From NCBI GenBank assembly GCA_008931825.1, contig QXVZ01033150.1, forward strand, positions 1 to 34,738: a stretch of 34,738 nt of DNA, written 5' to 3'. A model generated the notes under the pieces. It was not told the DNA's origin. It saw nothing but the letters and a program-made list of their open reading frames with translations, and made no database searches. A program made the translations under genes and the position numbers. Shown piece after piece: positions 22,901-33,457 of this stretch; positions within the stretch are counted from its first letter, which is position 1; every line of letters starts with the position of its first letter. Origin of the DNA: Phallusia fumigata (Eukaryota; Chordata; Ascidiacea; Phlebobranchia; Ascidiidae).

Positions 22901-24803
22901 TACCTGTCTATGCTTACTAAAAAACTTTACCTTCTACCGAAAAATGGCGATAGACCGCATAAAAAGAAACATGGCTTTCTTGACTTTTTCGTGTAATGCC
23001 GCATTAAGAAACCAGCAGTCTTTTTCTCTAGTTGTAGTTGCACAAATCTTCATTTTCACGTTGTTTTCCGTGGTCTTGCACAAATTATTGCTTCTTGGTT
23101 GTTTAGTTTAAATTTTTTTCGGAAAACGTTTAAACTAAACTTATTTGCTTAAACCGGAAAAATTATTTTTCACATTGCATTACGTAGCCATAATTGCTCT
23201 CTTTGTTTAACAGTAGAACCTCAAAACCCTACATGCAGTTGAATTAGGCCTGCACCATAACATAAATCATACCTAAATCTGTAAAAAGTATACTAAACCC
23301 CATAAAAATTTAAAATTGCATGTTTTCTGTTTAAATGCCTCAAGCAACAACCGTCATTCCCAATTTCTAAATCATTACCGTAGATATTGCCAGAACAATT
23401 TATCACTGTCTTGTATTGATCATTCCCATATTTTTTTATACATATCTTTTTCTTCAATAAACGCTGCGGCAATTTTTTTTTTGAAAAAAGTTCCTTTGAT
23501 AACTTTAATAACTTAGAAAATAGGCTGCTACGATCCTTGTATAAAGTAACAAACAATACCAAAAATAAAACTTTTAAAAATCTTTTTGTGAACTGCCCAT
23601 TGTAATAATGCACTTGAAAATTCTTATTGCCATTCTTCAAAATCATTTTCTTGCCGTTTGTCGCTTTACAATCTTACACGTTTTCTAAACTTTTAAAGTT
23701 TTTCTGCATGAACAGCATCGTTGCTAAGTTACTGTCTGTTATAGCTTCTTATCCGGGTTCTGCAAAGTAGTACGCAGTATTAATTTGTATTGCAAACATG
23801 TTCACAGTACATTGTTAAAACTCGTTTATAACAAACGCTTTCTTGCTTCTTAGATTTATCGCTTAAAATGCAAGGTGAACTTCTTGTCACTAATTCGTCG
23901 TTTTCTAGATTAACGTTGTAGATAGTTGATTTTTCTGTCCGCCAGGGCGCGCTCTAGAGCTTAATGGTAGTAAGTAAAGTTGGTGTATTGCAAGGTCTGT
24001 TTCAATGTACACGTCTGACAAAACTTCTTCAAGCACTTGATCATCTTATATATTGTAGTTCCATTCTCATTGTGATGTCATTTAACACATTCTGTAACTT
24101 GTAATGAACTAGCTGTGTGTTTTGCATCTTCAATTTCAAAACGGTTGAACCTGTATGGTTTCAATTTTGCATTAGGAAAAAGAAATAAAACACGGGTTTG
24201 TAAATGCAATTTACGAACGCATCAGCTTGGCGGAAACCTCTCTAAAATATTTATATGTAGACCTCTGCTTTAAGAAACGGGTTATCCTAAGTTACAAAAA
24301 GCTGCACAGACATCAGAAGTAGAGCAGGGTCACGAAAAATTACCAAGAGAGGGTTTTTGCACAATCTATTTTTTCTTGTTGTGACAGTACTTCAGTGTGA
24401 CGCATGGCTTTTTTTAAGCCAATGTTCGGTAACGTTTCCCAAGCCGCGGCCCAAAACCAAGGTATACAAGATCTCAGAAGACAGTTCTAATTTTCCACAT
24501 ACAATTTCGTTGCCTTCATTGTTAAGGTTTCTGTTAAACTTCGAATTTAGGGATGTTTACAGAAATCTGCTTTTCATCAAATTTACAAATTTCCGATTTC
24601 TAGACGACCAGCGTGAAGACGTGGACTTCATTGACGTCATGACGGCCGTCAATCTGAAGGTGGCGTGTCGTCACGTGACCCGTACGAACTCACGTGACAT
24701 GTACGGCAAGAAGCAGATGCCATGCTATCTCTCAATGCTCACCAAGAAGTTGTACCTTCTACCGAAATCTCGAAAGCGCACAAAGAAATCTACGAATGTT
24801 TGA
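16949..24803 (+). CDS. Executioner-type caspase (caspase-3/7 family) with two alternative last exons
   Basis: Shared coding exons: 16949-17204, 17379-17494, 17608-17796, 18384-18543 and 19076-19165, all with GT/AG borders and matching phases. The last exon is either 22779-22996 (product 342 residues) or 24604-24803 (336). There is a short prodomain with a likely cleavage at VHVD41|A. The p20 subunit has NNESFH..STGM, the catalytic His in LSHGDDG (His147) and the catalytic Cys in QACRG (Cys189, first residues of exon 4). An inter-subunit linker rich in Asp follows (candidates VVD|A and CID|S). The p10 part has the substrate-pocket motif FYSFRD (Arg246) and GSWYIQ. No CARD or death-effector domain is seen, so it is an effector caspase by architecture. 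Orthology to a single vertebrate gene cannot be decided. It is a cytosolic cysteine protease cutting after Asp in apoptosis. Confidence 0.93.
20519..20568. repeat. Two-copy direct repeat, 29-bp period
   Basis: The 21-base block gccctagcaacgagcctctc+g occurs at 20519-20539 and 20548-20568, separated by gtttgttt. Confidence 0.8.
21094..21806. repeat. Second long copy of the dispersed repeat (interrupted by the N at 21576)
   Basis: Starts ttatgggtccccttcc and passes two G-runs (21117-21130, 21171-21180). It repeats the tgttcccacgtttt block twice (about 21180 and 21488), then after the N continues with the 3' part to atggagaacgccacctctct. The order is the same as at 6735-7770. Confidence 0.65.
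21576..21576. other. Single-N sequence join
   Basis: The left flank is the 5' block of the dispersed repeat and the right flank starts in the middle of its 3' block, so the join passes from one part of the repeat to another inside the caspase intron. Confidence 0.7.
21990..22075. repeat. Repeat shared with 25482-25560
   Basis: cgtttgaacttttgctca..acgatgttgagcagattttt is matched at 25482-25530 by tgtttgaacttttgctca..gcgatgtttagcagatttt. Both continue into g/a-rich tgctcgg- or ctggctct-like text. Family unknown. Confidence 0.55.
22779..22996 (+). CDS. Caspase alternative last exon A (p10 C-terminus)
   Basis: Acceptor cttcgtag, then AC completing the GAC codon opened by the G at 19165, then 71 further residues to TAA. 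It encodes VDFCDVMTAVNRKVASRH, a loop-L4 segment TKTSSSNAR, the conserved core KKQMPCYLSMLTKKLYLLPK, and a 16-residue tail ending HGFLDFFV. Counterpart of human caspase-3 from about residue 220 on. A possible polyadenylation signal AATAAA is at 23456-23461. It joins in frame to the same upstream exon as exon B. Confidence 0.88.
22997..24603 (+). other. Interval between the two alternative caspase last exons
   Basis: 1.6 kb containing the 3' UTR of exon A and the intron before exon B. No copy of caspase exons 1-5 is seen here, which argues against a complete second gene. It is AT-rich with no clear repeat family. Confidence 0.6.
24604..24803 (+). CDS. Caspase alternative last exon B (p10 C-terminus)
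   Basis: Acceptor gatttctag, then AC in the same phase as exon A. It encodes VDFIDVMTAVNLKVACRH, a loop segment TRTNSRDMY, the same core KKQMPCYLSMLTKKLYLLPK, and a short basic tail SRKRTKKSTNV to TGA. Of 55 aligned residues 43 match exon A. In the 21 codons from the Gly before KKQ to LLPK, 13 differ by synonymous change only, which points to selection on both copies. A possible AATAAA is at 25075-25080. Confidence 0.88.
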
Positions 24804-25481
24804 GAATGGGAGCTAAGGGCTCGTATTTGGAACTTTGAAGGGCTATAGGGGCTCTCTGAACATAAACCTTTTACTTCATTACAGATTGTGGCGTCTTTGG
24901 AAATCCACAAGCACCGAAGTGCGTTTTGAAACACAAAAATACAAGCATACAAAAAATCTGTAACGGTAACAAGTTTGCCAATTCCAGGAATTTGCCCGTT
25001 TAATGTCTACTTTTTTCGAAGGTACTCCATTTTGTCCTACTTTTTAGGCCCTGGCTGATAGTCAGACTTTCAACAATAAACTATAAATATTGCGCAAACT
25101 TAAAGTAGTATAGTGTAGTAAATTAGCACAGCAAATTCGGTAAACTGTAAATGTTATTTTATTACACAAAAGAGTTGTAAACATTGCATTCGTTAATCTC
25201 TTGTAGTGCTGTAAATCTTGATGTTTTATCTGGACAATTTAAGGCTTTACTGGGCTCTGACTGGACTAAATTCATTGGGGCCTTACAAAAGAAAATTTAA
25301 ATTTTCCGTTTTTCAGCTTGTGTTATTACACCTATATATGACGAAAAAATTAAAAATAAGAACTTGCCATATTTCTCTAAAGTAATTCCTGCTTTTGACC
25401 CTTAAAAGAAGTAACGTTAAGTCGACGAAACTCGCCAATTGCAGGGATAAAGCGTCTGATGATTTTTATCGTAACTTGTGT

Positions 25482-25560
25482 TGTTTGAACTTTTGCTCAG
25501 TCTTATGCGATGTTTAGCAGATTTTCCTGGTGCACCTAGCATTAAAAACACCGGCACCAA
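25482..25560. repeat. Second copy of the 21990-22075 repeat
   Basis: Shares tttgaacttttgctca and, after a short gap, gcgatgtttagcagatttt with the caspase-intron copy. Confidence 0.55.
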
Positions 25561-26393
25561 TTACTTAATTACTGGCTCTGCTTGGAGCCCATTTCCACCA
25601 TACATAACGTATTCATATACTTTTTAGATAGTGTTGCACATTATTAGTATAACAGTATTGAACTGTTTTTTGAGTTTCTTATTTGTGTTGTTTATTTGGT
25701 TTTTGGCAAACAGTATATCCCACATTTTACGGTTACCAGCGTTTTTCAGATATGCGTTTACGCAAATTTGGAGTGTAAATATCACATTTTATTCGTTGCA
25801 TATCTTTCTGTGAGAAACCCAAACGCCCCATAACCAACATAATCATGCTTGCTGTCTGATTTCAATCCACTGTCATATTTTCATTTGTCTTTTTGTCGTG
25901 CGTCATCATATGAGCCAATGCACTGCTCAAAACGCACCTTCATTGCCATATCCAGTAGCAAAATCGTCCATTAGATACCTTTACCTACGAATATGAAACT
26001 GAAAGCCCTTTTTTGCATTTCAGCGTTAAGCTTCTTAAATGTCACCAAATTTATAAATGTTTTGAGGTGAAAAAGTGTTTGTCTAAACCTCATCAAATAC
26101 ACCTTTCAATGCCAGCCTTAATTTTTTTGGAAGGGTGCTTTTGGCGTTTTTTCGGCACAACATGTATCAATACGAAGTATCTTTACCTGATTTTTCGTCT
26201 AATGTAATGTTTTCAAAGTAGCCTACACAACACTTCTAATGCATTGTGAAATTGTATGTTTCGTGGTTTTGCAATATATTTTGCGCGAGACTGCAAAAAA
26301 ATAGGTTAGTTTCAACGATAATCAAGCTGCTTTGTCTATGTTGAGATCGTCTTTTACCCATCTGCGACCTTTTTTCACAAAACGTCATGAAGG

Positions 26394-26613
26394 TACTTGC
26401 CTCATTGCAGTTCCGTTGGATCAGTTTTTATTTGATTTTTTTTGCTTTTTTAAAATTGGTTACTTCAATTTGGGTCAACCTACGGGTCCACTGGGTCGGA
26501 GCAATTGTCGCTTAAGTTTTTGCTCATGGAAATCAAACATACGAGCCAGAATTAGCACCTAGAGCCTTGTAATCGCAAGGCAGTCGCGCTAACCACTCGG
26601 CCATCTCGGCTTT
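26394..26613 (-). mobile_element. tRNA-derived SINE-like element
   Basis: On the minus strand the head reads GCCGAGATGGCCGAGTGG then TTAGCGCGACTGCCTTG, a class II (Leu/Ser-type) tRNA A-box region, followed by an anticodon-stem-like CCTTG..CAAGG. A decayed B box (GTATGTTTGATTTCC) comes about 55 bases later. The 3' acceptor stem is absent, so it is not a functional tRNA. The body ends with ccaacggaactgcaatgagg, shared with the copy at 30372-30590. Confidence 0.6.
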
Positions 26614-26787
26614 TTTCACGGGGTTCGACCCCGAGACGATCCCAAGAACGAATCCCGATCAGGTTTTTTACGAATGTATGTGGGTCGAGCGCCTCAGTGC
26701 ATTCGAGCAAGCAAAGTGGCCGCCAGCGCCACCTTGGGGGCGTTTGCTATCATTGAAGAGGGAAAAATTGGGCTTAAAACGGAAAAA

Positions 26788-26812
26788 ACGGAAAAAACGG
26801 AATACACGGACA
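26788..26812 (+). repeat. Short ACGGAAAA microsatellite-like run
   Basis: Three successive acggaaa-type units within a purine-rich stretch. Confidence 0.5.
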
Positions 26813-26916
26813 AGTCAAATTTGTTCATGTTTTTCTTTAAACAAACATTATGTTTAATTTGGTCAAATTCCATAATATTGGATATTTCTTTTCTACTAGC
26901 ATGCTGATCGAGCGAG

Positions 26917-26966
26917 TTTTAATGCAGACAGTTTCTTCTCTACTTGCTCGTTTTAATGCAGACAGT
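26917..26966 (+). repeat. Two-copy direct repeat gttttaatgcagacagt
   Basis: The 17-base block occurs twice with a ~32 bp period, each preceded by a gagcgag/gctcg-like sequence. Confidence 0.6.
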
Positions 26967-27302
26967 ATGTTATTTTTTTGTTGATTAGGGGGGGCGTTTT
27001 CAAATCAACTACCTGTGGGCGCTAAGAAACACGACTTTAGACGACCTGAAAAACTGAAAATTATAAACAGAATTTTCGGTGTATTGTGACGTTACATCGC
27101 ATGGTTTTGTGGTAAAATTGGCGCGAGACTACAAAAAGGCTCTATTACAGTATTAGGCGTGCGGCAGTTTGCAACGGGATCTTGATCTTGTGTATCTTCT
27201 GAACTACAAGATCATTTTGTGACGTCACGCTGTAGCTTGGTTGGTTTTGCCCAACGCCCGAAGTACTAAGGTTCGGAGTTTAAATCTCAACCTTTCGTTG
27301 CC

Positions 27303-27350
27303 TAAATGGTGTATGTGGAATGAAAATATGGAGAACGCCACCACTCTAGT
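27303..27350 (+). repeat. 3'-end fragment of the dispersed repeat
   Basis: ggtgtatgtggaatgaaa..atatggagaacgccacc then actctagtt matches the ends at 7770, 8560 and 21806. Confidence 0.65.
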
Positions 27351-27477
27351 TTGTTATACATTTGAGACGTTTCGTCATGCGCAAAAAATGTGTCACACAA
27401 AAGCACCGCCTTGCATTCTCGTAACTTATTAAGCACTTATAACGGCGGTTTAGCTAAATGTATTTTTGCTTCCTGTA

Positions 27478-27590
27478 GGGTTGCCAACCGTCCTTTATTT
27501 CAAAGGACAATCCTTGATTCATCTTTGATTGTCCTTGTCCTTAAATGTGATTTAAAATCGTTTTGACTTGTGGGTAAATTTCTGCACTGA
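27478..27590 (+). repeat. Repeat pair copy 1 (ttgccaaccgtcctttattt)
   Basis: gggttgccaaccgtcctt..atttcaaaggac..ttgtccttgtcctt is matched at 28240-28375 (ggattgccaagcgttctt..atttcaaagagc..ttgtccttgtcctt), including a later aaaatcgttttg block. Probably the end of a DNA transposon family. Confidence 0.6.
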
Positions 27591-28239
27591 AACTGGACCA
27601 AAACGAATTTAGCGTAATATACAAAGGTAGTGATGATGCCCTTCACAAAATCGAACCGTAATTTGTTATGAAAGAAATCTATGTGAGAAAACTTGTAATA
27701 GTAGTGCTAATGATTCATGTCATCATTGGCAACCCCACTTCCTGCGCCGTCTAAACGCTTACGAAGCATACGCATATTACAACATAGCGCACACAACTGT
27801 TTGTATGTCACAGGGCAACGGGTACAACCTTTTTCCCTTTTTCGTTTTCATAATTTTTTGCAGTATTTCTTTGTTCTGTCCTGTAAATTGGTGCGTTTTC
27901 CACCTAAAAATATACAATGCAGCAAAGTCATGTAAAGAAGGCCAAGTTACATCGAATGGCTTGACATTGACACGTTTCGAACTCAAACTACCTTATTATG
28001 CAAATTTCGGAAATTCCACGTTTGCGGAATTCTATTTTCGCCGCGTGATACTGCGAAACGTTAATGTCGGCGCCTTCACTGAATATGGATTAAATGCATT
28101 TAGTGGTTATTTTGCCTTTTGTCGCAAGTAAGGTAAACCACGAAAAAACTCCTAACTCAATTTGCGTGTGGAGGCGGTGATTTTATTTTGAAAGGTTTTT
28201 TCCTGAAGTAGAACGGTCATAAAGGTCTTTGGGCCGCAT

Positions 28240-28375
28240 AGGATTGCCAAGCGTTCTTTATTTCAAAGAGCAGGCCCTTATTTGGCTCTATTTGTCCTTG
28301 TCCTTCATTGAGTTTAAAATGGCACTGTTTGCCCTTTTACTGAAATCGTTTTGGTATTTATATTTCTAAACTGAG
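28240..28375 (+). repeat. Repeat pair copy 2
   Basis: Diverged second copy of the 27478-27590 sequence, about 760 bp downstream in the same orientation. Confidence 0.6.
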
Positions 28376-28510
28376 ACGAAATTTTTTCTACCTGCTTTTT
28401 TCATCACAGCTTGCGTTTCCTTCATATCAAATACCTCAGTGCAAAAAGTGCATTTTATTTTACTTCTGTTTAATAACATGATGGGATAAAGCGGTTGTTA
28501 AAATATATGA

Positions 28511-28560
28511 CAACGGTGGGCAAACAGCGGCTCTCGAGTCGTATGTGGCTCGCTGGCATG
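28511..28560 (+). mobile_element. hAT-like terminal sequence
   Basis: caacggtgggcaaacagcgg then ctctcgagtcg..gtggctc resembles the hAT end CAGTGGTGGGCAAACTGCGGCTC. The other end may lie near 28800-28840 but is not clear. Confidence 0.4.
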
Positions 28561-29689
28561 TTTTTTGTGGCTCTTCTAGCTGAATAATAATATCCCAAAT
28601 TGATTGAGAGAGTTGCTACCTTGTATTTGAAGTTTGTTTATGTATCAATTTTATCTTCACTGTGTTGTAACATCGCGATGTGACAACTACAAAGAATTAA
28701 ACAAAAACCTAATATTAATAAATACATTGCTTGTGTTGTTTCTGTAACTGTTGTTTATTGTATTTATATTGACACAACTGTACAAACTGATTTTGTGTCT
28801 CGCTGGTCTTTGTGGTTTTTCGCAAGTGACTCTTCCATTGAACAAGTTAGCCCACTCCCGACATATAACTTCAACCAAAGCCTAATGGTCAAAATCGTAC
28901 AATACAGAAGTTCATTTAGCATGCGTTGCAAAGTTCATACAATTGCATTTTAAGTGTTGCTTAAAGTTGCGGATTTTTTTTGAAAAAACCATACCCAAAA
29001 AAGAATCACCTTAAACCTAATTAGGCTTGCAGCAAAGTTTAATTAAATTTTCTTAGATCTGTTTTTTTTAGGCTTGTGGTTTATCGTTCCTTCGCTGTGG
29101 TGGCATATTTGCTTCTTCGTGCCGTGAATTTATAATTTGTAAGCTAATAACACGTTTAGATGTATATTATTCGAAAACACATTATTTGAATTTTGTCTTA
29201 TCAGCGGTTACTAAAAAAACAGATCCAATTTAAGTTATGTCAGCTCTTTTTACCTCAAAGATATACAAGTTTTTCAAAAATTTACTTATATTTCAATTAA
29301 ATGAAGGATTACGTTCGAAACATTCTTTTTATGCATGTAAAGTGGCTAAAATTTCCTGTAATCAGTAAACAGGAAATTTGTGTTATCTGGTTCATACCTT
29401 CTAATTTGCCGCGCCGGACATATTTGGGCACGGTATGAGCAGTTTTGACGTTGTTATGCCGCAGACTATAAATATCTTCGAAAATTCTTAGTCCAATAGA
29501 AATTTGGCATAACCCGTTAATCCGACACCTGATGGTTAGAGATGTATAAGGTTTCTATTTTGCATTTGTTTAAATCTAGCGCAATTGCGCAAGGGCCAAA
29601 AGCCTCCTTTTAACCGCAAACTGCTCAAGGTTTTCAAAAAAAATTTAGGCACAAAAAATGCATAACTGGCAATTTTATACTTATATGTA

Positions 29690-29750
29690 ACGAAAAACAG
29701 CATAGTTTTTGTTTACTTAAACGAAAAACAGCATAGTTTTTGTTTACTTG
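29690..29750 (+). repeat. Two-copy tandem repeat, 31-bp unit
   Basis: acgaaaaacagcatag then tttttgtttactt occurs twice back to back (29690-29720, 29721-29750) with essentially no differences. Confidence 0.85.
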
Positions 29751-29784
29751 AATATTTGCATCTGTAAAATGTATGGAGGTTTAG

Positions 29785-29930
29785 CGGTGTATCCTCTAAC
29801 GGCACAATCAACATTTAGAACTGTAAAAATCAAAGGGGAATTAAAAATTCACCCCTAATAGTGCACATAATACTTGGAACTGTAAAAATCAAGAAGGTTG
29901 AGGGTGGATCCCCTAAAAGCACACTCGTGA
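29785..29930 (+). repeat. Degenerate tandem repeat containing aactgtaaaaatcaa
   Basis: The phrase aactgtaaaaatcaa recurs (29819 and 29879), each flanked by cct(c/a)taa.(c/a)g(g/t)(c/g)cac-like text, giving units of about 60 bp. Confidence 0.5.
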
Positions 29931-30371
29931 CGTTGTTGTGTCCTGAAACATTTCACGTTCACTCGGCATTTCGCGGTATGTCAGAAGTGTAGTATTCGCG
30001 TGTAAACACCGCAATTAAAGACCACAGCACCCTTATTAGGAGAACCCTTGGCAATTATGCAAAGTTGTTACGAATTGGTTTCAAGTTTCAGAAGCGGCCT
30101 TGCCTCTGCGATTGAACCACTTGAAAGCAACTTGAAATTAGGCAAATTGACGGGTGTGGGTTGAATTATGGTAAAAGCGGCTTCTCTGAATTCAAATTCC
30201 ATAACTTGGCGTCGTAAATTTCTAAAAATTGGAAGGAAAACTAGATGGGGCTTTGAAAGAGCGGGAACTGTTAGGCTCAAATGGTAAAACACATTTTTCT
30301 TAGTATTTTGATCCTCGGGGGGCGGAGCAACGCCTGAATGCGTTATGCTCATTATGAGTCCGCCGTCGAGC

Positions 30372-30590
30372 TACCTGCCTCATTGCAGTTCCGTTGGATC
30401 ATTTTTTATTTGATTTTTTCGATGTTTGAAAGTCGTGACTTTAATTTAGGTCACTCCATCACGTAAGCACATAAAACACTTTGGCCGTGTCTGATAGATA
30501 AACTTTGGTCCCGGCTGGTGTAAGTGCCCCGCTGCTTGCCGCGAGATCAAACATCGTACCGCAAACCGGTAGACGCATCTGGTGTGAATC
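30372..30590 (-). mobile_element. Second SINE-like copy
   Basis: The plus strand shows tgcctcattgcagttccgtt and ggatca..tttttatttgatttttt as at 26394-26440. Further on it shows agatcaaacat and a cggtagacgcatctgg region that parallels the tRNA-like head of the first copy. Strongly diverged. Confidence 0.5.
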
Positions 30591-32053
30591 AGCCTTTATG
30601 TATATGAAGCATATTTGTGTATGGTTTTGACGTGTGGCTGGAGACAGAAGAAAAATGCAATCAGGCCTTGGAAACCGTCCGCCACAAACCTGTTCTATTC
30701 ATAAACAAGTTGGGTTATGCTAGACAGATATTTAGTGGAATTAATAGTGAATCAGTTTTAACAATTCGAGGAACCAAATTCGTTCAAATACAATAAAGCA
30801 AACACATCTTTTGAGTTTAAATGTTGACTGAACCAAATTTGAAATAAGATTGAAATAAAATTGTTAAAATGAATCAACGCAATTATCTAAAAGGTAATAT
30901 TTTCGATAAAGCAAAATAAAGTTTCGATTTATTGGCGAAAACCGCACACTTAAAAACTTTGTCTGAGATTTTTTTTAAATCTATACTTCAACTTTAAGTT
31001 TCTTGTTATCGTGCACTGTTAATGATAACAGCAATGGTCGAAACGTTTGCAATAAAATCTATTTATTACATATTTTATTCTTACTTTCTCTACTCGGGCA
31101 GTGATGTATTTAATTAAGCTACATCCCAATAATCTTTCGAAATTTCCAGAGAGTTTAACGGAGTTTATAAAGTTTATTGGAGTACAAAAGTTATGTGATT
31201 CTTATGCCGTTCAAGCAGTTTTCTATTTTGGGAAATCTTTTCGTCTTCTGCTGCGCCGACGCACGAAATTCCGAACCTTTGGGCAATCTTATAACCTAAT
31301 TCCAAATTAGAAAAACTCGGCGCGTTTTAGACGTCAAAAAATTCCGCAGCACGCAGAAATGTTCGCAAACTCGCCAACAGTAGCCGCTCCGCAGCTCCAG
31401 GAGACACGAGCTGAACGCCGGGTGCTTCCTTACTCTCTTGGTACCGTGTAGCACAATAACCCGCCTTCGTTAGTGGGAATTTATTACGATAAGTGGAACC
31501 TCTTGTGCACGGTCTTTTATGATCGGCCTTCGCGAGGTCACAGCATCGTCGTGATGACGTCATTGACCTTGTTGTCATGTGACAATGCCAATGGATGCTT
31601 GACCAAGGCGGCAAGTTGTCTGTACTGGTGGTCGATGTTAAGCTACTGCGCCCACATTGTGACTTTTGGACCAACACTTAACCAATTGACAGGTCACCAC
31701 AAATAGCTCGTCCGAGATACTGATGTGTTGCTGTTCTCTTAAGCATGAACTGTATAGTTATGCGGGTTATATGCGGAAATTAGTTGTTATCTCGTGGGAA
31801 AACAAACAAATCCGATGAAAATGTTGTCGGTGTGAATGCGGTATAGGCACCGCGTGTCCCCATGTAGTACGGCAGCAAAACGAACGTTTAGTGGTGTATT
31901 AAGGTTACGCCATTTGCCTCAAAATTACAATCTGTGCGAATGGTAAAATAAATGAAATAAATTGCGAAGGTTTAATTGCGAAGGTAGAGTTTACCATGTT
32001 TGTCAAAATGCGTGTCCTTTAAGCTGTCCTATCTTTAGGGAAATAATCCTTTA

Positions 32054-32504
32054 TTGACTTTGGCATTCAGATTTACGTATGGGAATTTTTTTTTGTGTGC
32101 GACATTTGGTGACCTTAATACCCAATTAATGCATTCTAGCATCATTAAAATTTGATCTTGTTTTTACAACCAAAACACGCTTCTTTTAGAGCAAACTTTT
32201 TCCTTATTGGTGTCCATTTGAAACCACCAACCAGTTCTCGTACCCCCTTTCTAATTTCCGAAAAAAAATTATGTCTCGTGTTCAACTATCGAACCATCCT
32301 TGTACCCCCTAGGAACAGATCTTGTATCCCTGGTTAGGAACCCCCTTTTTTAAGGGTCCACGCTGTTTAAAAGACGTGCGTTCTGTTCCTAAGAAAAATA
32401 TCAAATTTTAATGATGCTCGAAAGCATTAATTGGGTATTAAGGTCACCCAAAAGCCCCACACGTAATAAAAGTTCACATCCGTAAATCTGAATGCCAAAG
32501 TCAA
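32054..32504. mobile_element. 451-bp element with ~103-bp terminal inverted repeats
   Basis: The left arm 32054-32156 and right arm 32400-32504 are inverted copies. Both outer ends read ttgactttggcattcagatt. The inner 49 bp (32108-32156 versus 32400-32448 reversed) agree at 47 positions by eye. The middle ~50 bp has more differences and gaps. The 243-bp centre contains repeated cttgta(c/t)ccc(c/t) text but no transposase frame. A long-TIR MITE or foldback element. No target-site duplication was recognised. Confidence 0.75.
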
Positions 32505-32699
32505 CCAGACCATTTACTCTAATAAGTCAGCACGTCCAAAGACAATTACAAACAAGTTCTCACTTTGCTGCATCATAGATCATCGTGATAGAACTCAATC
32601 ATTACACCCTATGCATAACTCCCTATTGCGCACATGGAATTCCCCTCCCCATTAAACGTTACTTGGTCCTCCCATAAACTTGTTGTCAACTGAGACGTC

Positions 32700-32860
32700 A
32701 TCTTAAAACAGGCCTTTCTGTGTACGCGTGCAAAAGCCTGAGCGGCGGGGCGGGGAAATCCCCCAGTGTGAAAGCGTGTGCAGCTTCGGGTGAAAGGGTA
32801 TTTTCGCCGTTGCTGTGTGATATGCTGCAGACTGCGTTATTATTTTTGCTTTTAGGCTGA
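32700..32860 (+). pseudogene. Possible hAT transposase C-terminal fragment
   Basis: An open reading in frame with 32768 includes KACAASGERVFSPLL and stops at TGA after a leucine-rich run. ASGERVFS resembles the (S/A)SERxFS motif of the hAT dimerisation domain. No other transposase motif is visible, so it is at best a remnant. Confidence 0.25.
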
Positions 32861-33457
32861 TCTTTGGGGAGGTTTCGGGCTAAATCGAGTAGTTTCTTTG
32901 CACTCAATGAAACACACCCGTAACGGCGTGTTGTTTCTGGGCCCAAAACGTACGACATTTCCAGACCAATTTAAACCGGATTTTGATTAAAAATCCTTTT
33001 ATTTTAATTTCTTCAATTAAAAATTTTTGTAGGGACTAAAACAATCAGCAGGAAAATAAATAAACGTTTTAGGTATCTTTAAAGGTCGTCGATGGAGCTT
33101 TTAAATGGTTTTTTTGTGCAATGAATTGTAATTTGATTTTGTGTATTAAAACGCATATCTGTTTTTACAAAGGTATGAATTGTCGTATTTAGTTGTTTCT
33201 GTGTCAAAGGTTAACTTCAGTGGTGGATAATGAAAGGGTCTTGTTGACGGAAGAAAAATTTCCGCAACCGAATGCGTCAATGCACGCTTTCCCTAAATCT
33301 AAACAACACTTCCCGACCATCATTACCATATTATGAAACGACAACTTACATAAAAAGCAGAAATATTAATTTGCGGATCATCAACCTGGACGCGGTCCAA
33401 CAATTACTGTTCACAGTAACCGCATGGTTTTGCCGGGAAATGGAATTTAAGGGGACT

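Noticed and set aside
22878-23111. 77-codon frame overlapping caspase exon A
   Set aside because: It is the +1-frame shadow of the conserved KKQMPCYLSML exon.
26560-26613. Functional tRNA-Ser/Leu gene on the minus strand
   Set aside because: The A-box region is good, but the anticodon stem-loop spacing is off by one, the B box is decayed and no 3' acceptor strand pairs with GCCGAGA. A SINE head fits better.
30068-30352. 94-codon minus-strand frame
   Set aside because: It has proline-rich, repeat-like text without a family match. It may be old transposon sequence but there is no support for a gene.
31327-31706. GC-richer segment with frames on both strands (116 and 77 codons)
   Set aside because: Neither frame shows a recognisable domain or splice structure. 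Higher GC alone does not make an exon.
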